Origin: Corynebacterium ammoniagenes DSM 20306
GTDB lineage: Bacteria > Actinomycetota > Actinomycetes > Mycobacteriales > Mycobacteriaceae
DNA length: 64,000 nucleotides
Direction of reading: 5' to 3'
Assembly (NCBI RefSeq): GCF_001941425.1
Contig: NZ_CP009244.1
Coordinates: forward strand, 744,001-808,000
Positions 1 to 8,398 of this stretch are shown here, in pieces (positions within the stretch are counted from its first letter, which is position 1; every line of letters begins with the position of its first letter). The notes under the pieces are model-generated. The model was not told the origin of the DNA and did not search any database. It worked only from the letters and a program-made list of their open reading frames with translations. Position numbers and translations under genes: made by a program.

Positions 1-85
1 CCTCCCTGTCACTGACGAAGACTTCAACTCCATCCGTGAACTCTGCGAAGAAACCCAGGCCGAGGCCTGCAACTCCGTAGGTTAA
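1..85 (+). CDS. phnD: Phosphonate ABC transporter substrate-binding protein, C-terminal end (partial)
   Basis: Only the last 27 codons are in the window, read in frame from base 2 to a TAA at 83-85 (residues LPVTDEDFNSIREL... to ...ACNSVG). The gene ends 26 bases before the ATG of the phosphonate ATPase gene. Position, strand and the acidic, helix-like tail fit the periplasmic/lipoprotein binding protein PhnD of a PhnCDE phosphonate importer. The identification rests mainly on context, because too little sequence is present to see a family motif. Confidence 0.6.
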   Translation, partial: LPVTDEDFNSIRELCEETQAEACNSVG

Positions 86-111
86 GCAAGACAAGAAATC
101 AGAGGAAAGCA

Positions 112-936
112 ATGGTTACTCCAGAGATGCAACGCGAATTCGACAACCAATACGCCGTGCAATTAGATAATGTCACCAAAGATTTCGGCGGGGGAGTCAA
201 AGGCCTTGACGACGTCAAGCTGGGCTTTCGCACCGGTGAAATCACAGTTCTGTTGGGCCTATCCGGCTCCGGCAAATCGACGCTGCTGCGCCACCTCAAT
301 GGCTTGCACGCTCCAACCACCGGTAATGTCCGCGTCTTGGGTCAAAATGTTGCCGAGCTGAAAAAGAAGGAACTTCGCGAACTACGTCGTGATATCGGCT
401 TCATCTTCCAGGATTTCAACTTGGTCGGTCCGATGTCCGTGCTGGAAAATGTCTGCACTGGTGCACTGGGACGGCTTAAAGGTCCACGCTTGTCGTTGAT
501 GAGCTACCCCAAGTCAGTCAAGCAGGAAGCATTGGAAACCTTAGATCGCGTGGGCTTGGCAGAACGTGCTCACCAGCGTGCGGATACCTTATCCGGTGGC
601 CAGCAACAGCGCGCCGCGATTGCGCGTGCGTTGATGCAGCACCCCAAGATTTTGCTTGCCGATGAGCCAGTAGCCGCATTGGATCCTGTATCTTCCGGAG
701 CCGTTATTTCCTTGTTGGAGCAAATCTGCCGAGAGGATAACCTCACCGTGATTTCCTCCCTGCACCAGGTGCAGTTGGCCATCGACTTCGCTGACCGCAT
801 CGTTGGCCTGCAAGCCGGCAAGGTCGGCTTTGACCAGTCCACCGACGGAATGACCGCCGCGACGGCACAAGAGATTTATCAGTCGGTTGCAGTGGCACCA
901 GCACATTCCGAAGAAATTGCAGCTGCTGGAGCTTAA
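112..936 (+). CDS. phnC: Phosphonate ABC transporter ATP-binding protein PhnC
   Basis: This is the cytoplasmic ATPase that powers uptake of phosphonates (or phosphite/phosphate-like anions). The 274-residue protein has a Walker A motif GLSGSGKST at about residues 49-57, a Q-loop in FIFQDFNLV, the ABC signature LSGGQQQ, and Walker B ILLADEP followed by the D-loop and a switch histidine in SSLHQVQ. Length and motif spacing match PhnC. The start at 112 follows a purine-rich GAGGAAAG. The gene sits between the phnD tail and the fused permease, and its stop lies 3 bases before the permease start, so the genes are almost certainly one transcript. The substrate is assigned from family and neighbours; transport of another organophosphonate or of phosphite cannot be excluded. 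Confidence 0.88.
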   Translation: MVTPEMQREFDNQYAVQLDNVTKDFGGGVKGLDDVKLGFRTGEITVLLGLSGSGKSTLLRHLNGLHAPTTGNVRVLGQNVAELKKKELRELRRDIGFIFQDFNLVGPMSVLENVCTGALGRLKGPRLSLMSYPKSVKQEALETLDRVGLAERAHQRADTLSGGQQQRAAIARALMQHPKILLADEPVAALDPVSSGAVISLLEQICREDNLTVISSLHQVQLAIDFADRIVGLQAGKVGFDQSTDGMTAATAQEIYQSVAVAPAHSEEIAAAGA

Positions 937-939
937 ATC

Positions 940-2625
940 ATGACATCGACTGTAAATATGTCGCACAATGCGACGAAAAAGCCCCGCAATATCAACCAGA
1001 TGGCGGCCTATATTGTCCTTATAGGATTAGCCGTCGCTGGAGCCTGGTCCGTCAATTCCATCGGCATCAACATCCCAACGTTGCTGCAATCTGCAGATAA
1101 TGCCGTCAACTTTGTCTCCCGCATGTTCCCGTTGAATTTCCCACCAATCGGGGAACTGACGTCCATGATTGTGGAAACCCTGGCCATCGTCTTTTTGGCC
1201 ACTGCGTTAGCCGTCGTGCTTTCTGTTCCTGTTTCCCTCTGGGCAGCGCGCCCGACCAGCCCGAATACCACGGTGCACTGGCTATCACGTGCCTTTATCG
1301 TGTTGATGCGCGCCATCCCAGACCTGATTTTGGCCATCTTATTCCTCCGCGTCTTCGGCCTGGGTTCGCTCGGCGGCATCTTAGCCATGGGGCTGCACTC
1401 CATCGGCATGATCGGCAAGCTGTATTCAGATGCTATCGAAGAGCTTGACGATGGCCCCCGGGAAGCCATTCAATCCAATGGTGCCGGGCGCAACCAGCAG
1501 ATTTGGTCTGCTATTCCGCAGACCTTGATGCCGCAGATTATTGCTACCGCGCTGCACCGCTTCGACATTAACCTGCGTACCTCCGTGCTTTTGGGTTATG
1601 TCGGCGTCGGCGGCATTGGTCAAGAAATCGCTGACTCGCTGCGTGTTCTGGACTACCAACGCGGCATGGCACTCGCGATTGTGGTTCTGCTGCTGTGTAT
1701 CGCAGTCGAGCTGCTGTCTGGCGCTCTACGTGCAGCCATCATGAACCGCACGTCCAATAAACCAAGCTGGCGCCAGACCTGGTCTGACAAGCTCTTTGGT
1801 AAAAAAGGCGACGGGACTCAAGTAGCTGTCGCTGCACCTGCGACGAGCATCAATCCGCCGTGGAGCGCAGAGCGCGTCAACCGCGTGCTCGTTATGGCCA
1901 CGATTGTTATCTTGACCGTACTGTCTTGGTTCGCTGTGGATCTCTCCCTGCGTGAATTCCTCGTGGGGCTGACGGAACTTCCCGCGACCCTGGCGCTATT
2001 TTTGCCACCATCATCTGGCGGTATCGCAGCCGATATCTTCCTGCTGATGGTTGATACCTTGAAGATTGCCTTTGCCGCCACCTTCCTCGGTGCTGTGTTA
2101 GCCATTCCTATCGGAGTGTTAGCCGCGCGCAACGTGGTGATGAATAAGTGGGTTAATTCCACCTTCCGCATCTTTATCGTGGTGGTCCGCGGAATCCCAG
2201 AGCTCATCTTGGCCATCGTCTTCGTGGTTATCTCCGGTCTAGGCGCGGTCGCCGGAACCCTGGCGCTGTCGCTCGGCGCGGTAGGTCTGCTGTCGAAGCT
2301 GGTTGCAGACTCCATTGAAGAAACCGACATGGATGTCCAAGAAGCTGTCCGCGCAGCAGGGGCCAGCAACGTTCAAGTATTCTTCGCTTCCACGATTCGC
2401 CAGGCAGCACCAGCATTTGTTGCACACACCCTGTACTTGCTGGATAACAACATCCGCTCCGCAACCCTGTTGGATGTGGTCGGTGCCGGCGGTATCGGAT
2501 TCCAGCTGCTCAACGCCTCACGCGTAAACCAATTCGATGTGGTGACTTATATCCTCATCGTCATGGTGGCCGTGGTCCTGGCGGTGGAAGTTCTATCCAT
2601 GTGGCTGCGCAAAGCAGTCCGTTAA
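940..2625 (+). CDS. phnE: Fused phosphonate ABC transporter permease (PhnE1-PhnE2)
   Basis: This 561-residue integral membrane protein contains two BPD-type permease domains in tandem, at roughly residues 70-280 and 335-555. Each has its own EAA-type coupling loop: EAIQSNGAGRNQQIW in the first half and EAVRAAGASNVQVFF in the second. Single PhnE proteins are about 260-290 residues and work as a pair, so this polypeptide supplies the whole translocation pore. The linker at about residues 265-310 is charged and alanine-rich. The start at 940 has GGAG in the preceding gene's end; ATG 958 is an alternative. The gene follows phnC by 3 bases and precedes the HAD hydrolase by about 37 bases. Confidence 0.88.
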   Translation: MTSTVNMSHNATKKPRNINQMAAYIVLIGLAVAGAWSVNSIGINIPTLLQSADNAVNFVSRMFPLNFPPIGELTSMIVETLAIVFLATALAVVLSVPVSLWAARPTSPNTTVHWLSRAFIVLMRAIPDLILAILFLRVFGLGSLGGILAMGLHSIGMIGKLYSDAIEELDDGPREAIQSNGAGRNQQIWSAIPQTLMPQIIATALHRFDINLRTSVLLGYVGVGGIGQEIADSLRVLDYQRGMALAIVVLLLCIAVELLSGALRAAIMNRTSNKPSWRQTWSDKLFGKKGDGTQVAVAAPATSINPPWSAERVNRVLVMATIVILTVLSWFAVDLSLREFLVGLTELPATLALFLPPSSGGIAADIFLLMVDTLKIAFAATFLGAVLAIPIGVLAARNVVMNKWVNSTFRIFIVVVRGIPELILAIVFVVISGLGAVAGTLALSLGAVGLLSKLVADSIEETDMDVQEAVRAAGASNVQVFFASTIRQAAPAFVAHTLYLLDNNIRSATLLDVVGAGGIGFQLLNASRVNQFDVVTYILIVMVAVVLAVEVLSMWLRKAVR

Positions 2626-2662
2626 AAGCAATTCGCTTAATTTTTGAAAGTAGGAAATGTAC

Positions 2663-3343
2663 ATGTTTAAACTCGCTATCTTCGATATGGCAGGCACAAC
2701 CGTCAACGACCGCGATGAGGTCTATCGTGTCTTGCGGGAAGCCGCTGAGATGGAAGGCTCTCAGTTCAGCGACGAAGTCTTCCAGCAGTACATGGGCACG
2801 GAGAAATTCTGGGCCATCGGCAAGCTTTTAGAAGCTGGCGGCATTGAACCCACCCAGGAAGTCCACGAACGCGCATGGCAGTGGTTCCGCGCAGAATTGG
2901 CACGGACCTATACCGAACATGCCCCAACGCCATTGCAAGGCATTGAAGAGATGTTTGCTCAATTGCGTGAGCAGGGCGTCAAAATTGGATTGACCACGGG
3001 TTTCGCCCGCGAGATCGTAGATATCATCCTGGGCGCTATGGGCTGGGATAACAACGTCGTCGACTTTGTTGCTGCCGGTGATGAAGTAGCGCAGGGCCGC
3101 CCAGAGCCATTGCTTATCCAAAAAGTCATGGAAGAAGCCGGCATTACGGACACCGCAGAAGTCATCAGCTCAGGCGATACAGAAGCGGACGTCATTTCTG
3201 CTCAGCGCGCCGGGGTCACCAGCGTTGGTGTGTTGACGGGGCACTTGACCACGGAACAGTTCCAGCAGCTCGGCGCCGACCACATTTTAGATTCGGCTGC
3301 AGATATCGTCTCTCTTTTCAAAAACCAACCCGCCCAGCTGTAA
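2663..3343 (+). CDS. Phosphonatase-like HAD hydrolase (PhnX relative)
   Basis: This HAD-superfamily protein of 226 residues is of the phosphonatase-like clade. Motif I is DMAGTT, with the nucleophile Asp followed by Ala-Gly-Thr as in phosphonoacetaldehyde hydrolase. In the cap, MGTEK aligns with the MGxxK of PhnX, whose lysine forms the Schiff base with the aldehyde. GRPEP replaces the usual HAD lysine by arginine, and SSGDTEAD is motif III. These are the features expected for C-P bond cleavage of phosphonoacetaldehyde or a similar 2-oxo/aldehyde phosphonate. ATG 2657 lies only 2 bases after AAAGTAGG, whereas ATG 2663 is spaced 8 bases from it, so 2663 is preferred. The gene lies inside the phosphonate uptake operon. 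No PhnW transaminase is visible, so the physiological substrate is open. Confidence 0.8.
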   Translation: MFKLAIFDMAGTTVNDRDEVYRVLREAAEMEGSQFSDEVFQQYMGTEKFWAIGKLLEAGGIEPTQEVHERAWQWFRAELARTYTEHAPTPLQGIEEMFAQLREQGVKIGLTTGFAREIVDIILGAMGWDNNVVDFVAAGDEVAQGRPEPLLIQKVMEEAGITDTAEVISSGDTEADVISAQRAGVTSVGVLTGHLTTEQFQQLGADHILDSAADIVSLFKNQPAQL

Positions 3344-3367
3344 ACCAGCCCTGTTAAAGGAAGACCC

Positions 3368-4468
3368 ATGGAAACCACCGTCCCGACTGAACCGATTTGT
3401 GCACTGGTGTGGACAGGAGCGCAGAATTTTGAATTCGTCGCCCTGGCAGAGCCAGAATTACACGACGGTGAAAGCCTTATTCGCTTAAACGCCGCCACCA
3501 TTTGTGGTTCGGATTTGCACACCATTTCCGGTCGGCGCAGTCAACCCTGCCCATCCGTCCTGGGGCATGAAGGCGCCGGGGTGGTGGTGGAGACCAAAAA
3601 TCCAGACTTAGAAATCGGACAGCGCGTGACCTTTTCTGTCACCGCGCCGTGTCTAGAATGCGACCGCTGCCAGCAGGGACGCACTGCGAAATGCCGCAGC
3701 GTTTTAAAAACGGGGCATGAGGCTTTCAACAGCCAGTGGCCATTATCGGGTACCTATGCCACGCACATTCTACTGCGGAAGAACCAGCCGGTCGCAGTGC
3801 TTTCCGATGCTATTGCGAACACCACTGCCTCTGTAGCCTCGTGCGCGGGCGCCACCGTGATGGCAGCGGTAGAAGCAGGCGGGGATCTGCGCGGTCAGCG
3901 CGTACTTATTGTTGGCTTAGGAATGTTGGGCCTTATTGCCTGTGATGTCGCGATTCAACGTGGGGCGAGTGCAGTCTATGCTTCCGACCCCAACCCGGAG
4001 CGTCGTCAGTGGGCGAGTGCCCTGGGCGGGGTGCACGCTTTCGACCCGGCTGAAGAGGCAGTAGATAGCGGCAGTATCGATATTGCTTTTGATTTCTCCG
4101 GAGTCAACGCTGGGGTTAACACCGCTATTTCTTCGCTGGATATCGGCGGCCGTGCTGTACTAGCTGGCAGTGTGGCGACCAGCGCCGCCATCAACGTGAA
4201 CCCGGAGACCTTGGTGCGTAATTGGCAGACCATAACCGGTGTTCATAATTATGAGCCGCGCCATTTACAAGAAGCCGTGGACTTTCTTGCGCATAGCGGC
4301 ATTGATTGGAACGCTGTCATCTCCGCGCCCATTGCTTTGGAAGAAGTCCCTGCCACCGTTGAAGAGCTTATCAACGGCGACAAGGATAAAGACTGCAAGC
4401 GCTATTTGCGCACGGCAGTTGTATTAAGCGACGGTGCGGCCATCGACAAAGACCTTCTTCGGCATTGA
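3368..4468 (+). CDS. Zinc-dependent alcohol dehydrogenase, phosphonate-catabolism-associated
   Basis: This 366-residue medium-chain dehydrogenase/reductase would oxidise an alcohol or reduce an aldehyde with NAD(P). Catalytic zinc ligands are visible in CGSDLHT and GHEGAG. The structural zinc site is CLECDRCQQGRTAKC, and the nucleotide-binding Rossmann turn is VGLGMLG at about residue 180. A subgroup of these enzymes is repeatedly found with phosphonate genes, and the position 24 bases after the phosphonatase-like gene fits that. A plausible role is producing or removing a phosphonoaldehyde (for example from a hydroxyphosphonate), but this is inference. The 3' end overlaps the convergent helicase gene by 45 bases, and a hairpin terminator follows at 4478. 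Confidence 0.78.
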   Translation: METTVPTEPICALVWTGAQNFEFVALAEPELHDGESLIRLNAATICGSDLHTISGRRSQPCPSVLGHEGAGVVVETKNPDLEIGQRVTFSVTAPCLECDRCQQGRTAKCRSVLKTGHEAFNSQWPLSGTYATHILLRKNQPVAVLSDAIANTTASVASCAGATVMAAVEAGGDLRGQRVLIVGLGMLGLIACDVAIQRGASAVYASDPNPERRQWASALGGVHAFDPAEEAVDSGSIDIAFDFSGVNAGVNTAISSLDIGGRAVLAGSVATSAAINVNPETLVRNWQTITGVHNYEPRHLQEAVDFLAHSGIDWNAVISAPIALEEVPATVEELINGDKDKDCKRYLRTAVVLSDGAAIDKDLLRH

Positions 4469-7400
4469 GCGCTCTAGAGCCCATTCGAACTGAATGGGCT
4501 TTTCGCCGCGGTGGGAGACATAGTCCACCTTGCCCAAAAATGTATAGGCCGATGCCGTGCCGACATCGTTCTCGTTATGAAAGCGTGTGGCGATGGCAAT
4601 AGTCTGCCCGCGCTGTTGATGGTGGATATAGCGTTGCCCGGATGCGCTGCTGAGTGAAGTTTGATTTTGAGACTCCCAATGCAACAGGTCCGGGGAGATG
4701 GGGTAGTCGCGGTAATCCGTGGCGGCGCTAATACCCTCGCGTTTTTTAAACGTCACGAGGAATAAATCCGTACGCAGTGGTGCGAAGTGACGAACACCTT
4801 CACGAGGTAAAGAAACCATGTCAGCTAACGGTTTATCTTCTAAGGCACCCATCAATTCCGCTAGGGAGTAATCGGCGTGCGATTGCAAAACGCTAATGCC
4901 GGAGGCTTCGGGGAGCACTCGCGAAGAATTGATCGCGTAGTCCATGATTTGTCGTAATTCGTCGCGCACGGCAGGGTAGCGGCGCAAAAGTCTTAAAGCG
5001 TCCGTGAAATCGTTAGGGAGCAACTTTCTGGGTTGATTCGCCCAAAAAGACAGCACGAGCATCCGAGCATAAATTTTCTCCGTGTCGTCTAATTCTGCTG
5101 GGTCAGCCGCTGCTGGATCCAGCAGGCGGACATAGTACTCAGCACGCGTGAGATCATTGATGTGGAGCATTGCGCGCAATCTTTTGAGCAAGAATTCTTC
5201 GGTGTCATCTGGTTCGCCAAGCTTCGCTGGCAAAGACCTCGTCTCGCGGAGCAGGCGAGTCCAGGAATACTGGTTGGCGCCACGAGATTTGTAAATATCG
5301 CTGATGGAAATTCCAGATTCTGCCAAGAACTCGGAAAGATCTGTGGTGCGGATTTCGAAAGCTAAGGCCTTAATCTTCTTCAGCGAATTACTCGATGCAT
5401 TGCGAATATTTCTTAAGACTTGTTCTTGGGTGACGCGATCCAAGCTGATATTGGAGCCTGCAGGCATGGAACGAAACCCTGCCTCGATTTCCGTGACGAG
5501 GTGAGCCCCACGCTTTTTCGTTAGAGCTTGATAACGCTCAGTGAAGTCGAATTGCTGGTTCTGTTGTCCGATAAAATCCAACACCACGCAGGCGTCTTTG
5601 CCGTGCGATAGCCGCAGGCCACGGCCTAGTTGTTGGATAAACAACACCGGGGATTGCGAGGGACGCAGCAGCAATAAGGTATTGACCTCTGGGATATCGA
5701 CGCCTTCGTTGAATAGATCCACGGAGAAGATAGCTTTGATCATTCCCGACCGTAGATCCGCAATTGCTCGATTGCGCTCAGACAGGGAAGTGCCACCGTG
5801 GATAGCTCGGGCAGGAAGGCCAAAAGCGGTAAATTGTTCGGCCATAAAATCGGCGTGCTTGATGGAAACACAAAAGCCTAAGGCTTTGAGCTGAGAGATA
5901 TCAATGACGCGTTTTTCTATTTCAGCGATGATAAATCTCGTGCGCTTTGCTCCCGCGTGCACGTACAAGTCGCTGAGCTCCGTGGCATCGTATGCCTGCT
6001 TATTTCGATTCCACGTCAAACCGGTAAGGTCCGTGCCGTCGGCAATGCCGTAATAGTGCATCGGTGTTAGAAGCTGCAGGTGCAATGCATCCCAAAGTCG
6101 CAGTTCATGCGATACTCGGTAGTCGAAGAATTTCTGTACGCTTTCACCGTCGGAGCGCTCGGGAGTGGCTGTCAATCCTAAAAGCTCTTGCGGTTGGAGA
6201 TGATTTAACAAACGCCGGTAAGTCGATGCCTCGGCGTGGTGAAATTCATCAATGACCACGAACTCGAAGTGTTCTGCGGATAATTTATCCAACACCGGTT
6301 GCTTGAGCGATTGCACGCTAGCGAAGACAAAGTCCCATTCGCGTGGGCGTTGCCCACCGACGAAGAGCTCGCCGAAGGAGGCATCGCTCAGCACCTCGCG
6401 GTATGTTCTTTGGGCTTGTTGGAGAATTCTTTCTTGGTGGGCAATAAAAAGCAGTCGGGGTCTACGCCCAAGTGACTCGCTGTAGTTGCGGTAGTCCAGC
6501 GCAGCAACGACGGTCTTTCCGGTACCAGTTGCTGCGACGAGGAGATTGCGGTGTCGGTCTTTGACTTGTCGTTCGGATTCGAGCGCTTCCAACATTTCCT
6601 GCTGGTAGGGGTAGGGCTCAACCCGAAGCCCCGACAGTTCTAATTGCTGATCTTCTCGGCCGCCGCCTCGCGCCTGAATAAGGCTGTCCTTCAGCAGCTG
6701 AAAATCACGTTGCGGCACAAATGACTTGAAGTGGCTGTCGTGCCAGTAGGAATCAAAGGTCTTGATGAACTTATCGATGATTTCCGGCGTGGTCGGGCTA
6801 GAGCCTCGGACATTCCACTCCCAGCCATCGATAAGCGCAGAGCGAGAGAGATTGGAACTGCCGATAAAAGCGGTATCGAATCCGGAATTGCGCCGAAATA
6901 GCCACGCTTTGGCATGCAGGCGGGTGCTTTTGTGCTCGTAACACACACGAACTTCTGCGCCATAGCGCTTAACTAGTGCTTCAACAGCGGTGGCCTCGGT
7001 TGCCCCACAGTATGTTGAGGTAATAACCCGCAGCGGAATGTTGTGGTCACGCAAAAACTCTAGTTGATCATTGAGCACGGAGATACCAGAGTTTTTAACG
7101 AAGGCACACAGCAAATCGACCGAATCAGCGGTCTTAATTTCGCGTGCCAATTCCGTGGACATATTGGTTTCATCAACTGCATTGGTAAAAAGCGCGGTGG
7201 AATGAAAAGGTACTTCGGGAAGTGCTGGAGGAGAAGCAAGCTCATTGTCGAAAATCGCGGAGAGCAGTTCTTCAGAGTGGATTTCTTCTTGTGCACCTAA
7301 TAGTGCTGTGATGCTGTTAATCAAGGACAGTCGCTGCGCAGGATCACTCAGCTCGCCTAGGCGCTGCTCAAGCACGCGTGAGATTCCGCGTGATACTGCG

Positions 7401-7564
7401 ACTTGATAGCGCTGCGCGATTTCTTCATCGGTGCTATCAGCGATGTGCACGCCCGCATGAGGATGCAGCGCCTTGGTGTGTTTTAGTCTGTGGCGAACCC
7501 TCGCGGTCACGGGAGTTTCATAAATGCCAAAGGGCAAGGCCGAATCATTATTAGCGGTGCTCAC
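4424..7564 (-). CDS. PLD nuclease - SF2 helicase - DUF3427 protein
   Basis: This large 1046-residue protein has three recognisable parts. A phospholipase-D-like nuclease module at about residues 130-280 has the half-HKD HAK at 217-219 and GSSNLS at 235-240. A superfamily 2 helicase core at about 315-700 has Walker A ATGTGKT (345-351), DEFH box (439-442), TATPER, and motif VI with QQLGRGLR. The C-terminal region at about 780-1040 resembles DUF3427. The predicted action is ATP-driven translocation or unwinding of nucleic acid coupled to cleavage. The gene begins with an ATGA overlap at the stop of the NUDIX gene, so the two are co-translated. Proteins of this design are often suspected of DNA repair or defence against foreign DNA; nothing here proves either. 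Its last 45 bases overlap the convergent dehydrogenase gene. Confidence 0.82.
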   Translation of the reverse strand: MSTANNDSALPFGIYETPVTARVRHRLKHTKALHPHAGVHIADSTDEEIAQRYQVAVSRGISRVLEQRLGELSDPAQRLSLINSITALLGAQEEIHSEELLSAIFDNELASPPALPEVPFHSTALFTNAVDETNMSTELAREIKTADSVDLLCAFVKNSGISVLNDQLEFLRDHNIPLRVITSTYCGATEATAVEALVKRYGAEVRVCYEHKSTRLHAKAWLFRRNSGFDTAFIGSSNLSRSALIDGWEWNVRGSSPTTPEIIDKFIKTFDSYWHDSHFKSFVPQRDFQLLKDSLIQARGGGREDQQLELSGLRVEPYPYQQEMLEALESERQVKDRHRNLLVAATGTGKTVVAALDYRNYSESLGRRPRLLFIAHQERILQQAQRTYREVLSDASFGELFVGGQRPREWDFVFASVQSLKQPVLDKLSAEHFEFVVIDEFHHAEASTYRRLLNHLQPQELLGLTATPERSDGESVQKFFDYRVSHELRLWDALHLQLLTPMHYYGIADGTDLTGLTWNRNKQAYDATELSDLYVHAGAKRTRFIIAEIEKRVIDISQLKALGFCVSIKHADFMAEQFTAFGLPARAIHGGTSLSERNRAIADLRSGMIKAIFSVDLFNEGVDIPEVNTLLLLRPSQSPVLFIQQLGRGLRLSHGKDACVVLDFIGQQNQQFDFTERYQALTKKRGAHLVTEIEAGFRSMPAGSNISLDRVTQEQVLRNIRNASSNSLKKIKALAFEIRTTDLSEFLAESGISISDIYKSRGANQYSWTRLLRETRSLPAKLGEPDDTEEFLLKRLRAMLHINDLTRAEYYVRLLDPAAADPAELDDTEKIYARMLVLSFWANQPRKLLPNDFTDALRLLRRYPAVRDELRQIMDYAINSSRVLPEASGISVLQSHADYSLAELMGALEDKPLADMVSLPREGVRHFAPLRTDLFLVTFKKREGISAATDYRDYPISPDLLHWESQNQTSLSSASGQRYIHHQQRGQTIAIATRFHNENDVGTASAYTFLGKVDYVSHRGEKPIQFEWALERSMPKKVFVDGRTVA
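4478..4504 (+). terminator. Rho-independent terminator of the phosphonate operon, inside the helicase coding sequence
   Basis: A perfect 9-bp stem AGCCCATTC / GAATGGGCT with a 5-base loop GAACT is followed by TTTC, ending ten bases or so after the alcohol dehydrogenase stop. The same bases encode residues KPIQFEWA near the C-terminus of the helicase on the other strand, so one stretch serves as terminator on + and as codons on -. The T run is short, so efficiency may be moderate. Confidence 0.65.
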
Positions 7565-7953
7565 AGAGATTGCACCACCAGTTCCACCGCCGGGATATCA
7601 GCTGGTGCCCACATCAATTCGCGCGCTTGGTCAGCGGTAACCCAGCGGGTTTCATCATGATCCGATAATTGTGGTGAGCCCTGGGTGATGTCGCAGTAAT
7701 ACGTGGTCAGCTCAATCGTGGCAAAAGAATACTCATACGTCGTGGTAGTGATTTTCTTACCCACGTGTGCTGTTATCGAGAGCTCTTCGGTGATCTCTCG
7801 GGCGAGGGCTTGCTCGGGAGTTTCCCCGGATTCAATCTTGCCGCCGGGAAACTCCCAGTATCCGGCAAGAGAAGTACCGGGGGCTTTGCGGCAGGCGAGA
7901 ACCTTATTATCACGGCAAAAGACGGCGGCCACAACGCGAATGATGTTACTCAT
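7561..7953 (-). CDS. NUDIX hydrolase, (deoxy)nucleoside triphosphate pyrophosphohydrolase (MutT-like)
   Basis: This small NUDIX hydrolase of 130 residues would convert a (possibly damaged) NTP or dNTP to the monophosphate and pyrophosphate. The NUDIX box runs from residues 38 to 60 (GGKIESGE, seven residues, REITEEL), with the usual G near the end replaced by S (EELSI). EFPGG just before it is typical of MutT-like enzymes. An upstream in-frame extension to 8043 exists, but the family's N-terminus (IRVVAAVF) and the GAAGGA next to ATG 7953 favour the short form. The stop overlaps the helicase start by 4 bases, which couples nucleotide sanitation or signalling to the helicase-nuclease. Confidence 0.8.
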   Translation of the reverse strand: MSNIIRVVAAVFCRDNKVLACRKAPGTSLAGYWEFPGGKIESGETPEQALAREITEELSITAHVGKKITTTTYEYSFATIELTTYYCDITQGSPQLSDHDETRWVTADQARELMWAPADIPAVELVVQSL

Positions 7954-8005
7954 TCCTTCATTATGGACCACCGTCTTGGTGCGGACCACCGCCCTGGTCT
8001 TAGAC

Positions 8006-8398
8006 CTAAAAAGGTACTCCGCAGCGGAAAATGACATTCGCAAATGGGGTGGTATCGCCCGTGCGGATGATCAGCTTGGCATCGTGAAGCTGCGCTTTGA
8101 GCTCTTCGTGGGTGATGGTAGAAATCGCGGCATCGGCAAGCTTGCCGGTTTCTTGCACAACAGAGATAAACTCCTGCGAGCTTTCTGTCGCGATGGTCGC
8201 TCCTTCTACTACCAACTCTGCCATGACGGCGCGTAAGACCGCGTCCATGGTGGGAAGGCCAAAGGTAATGCTCAGATCGACAACGGTGACCTCTTCTGGA
8301 AGCGGCAGCCCGGCATCGGCAAAGACTACCGAGTCCGTGTGCCCCAGATAGGACAGTGCTTCATTGAGCTGAGGATTAATGAGTCCGCGTTTAAGCAT
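8006..8398 (-). CDS. rbsD: D-ribose pyranase
   Basis: RbsD interconverts the beta-pyran and beta-furan forms of ribose so that ribokinase receives its substrate. The protein is 130 residues, the usual size, and has the catalytic pair H20 and D22 in GHTD, followed by ADAGLPLP. A long upstream extension of the reading frame lies inside rbsK and is not expected to be translated. ATG 8398 gives the standard MLKRGLINPQL start and overlaps the rbsK stop by 8 bases. It is the last gene of the ribose operon; the next gene downstream (NUDIX) starts about 50 bases away. Confidence 0.92.
   Translation of the reverse strand: MLKRGLINPQLNEALSYLGHTDSVVFADAGLPLPEEVTVVDLSITFGLPTMDAVLRAVMAELVVEGATIATESSQEFISVVQETGKLADAAISTITHEELKAQLHDAKLIIRTGDTTPFANVIFRCGVPF

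Noticed and set aside
7955-8000. Short imperfect repeat GGACCACCG upstream of the NUDIX gene
   Set aside because: There are two imperfect copies only, with no symmetry or further copies, so chance is the simplest explanation.
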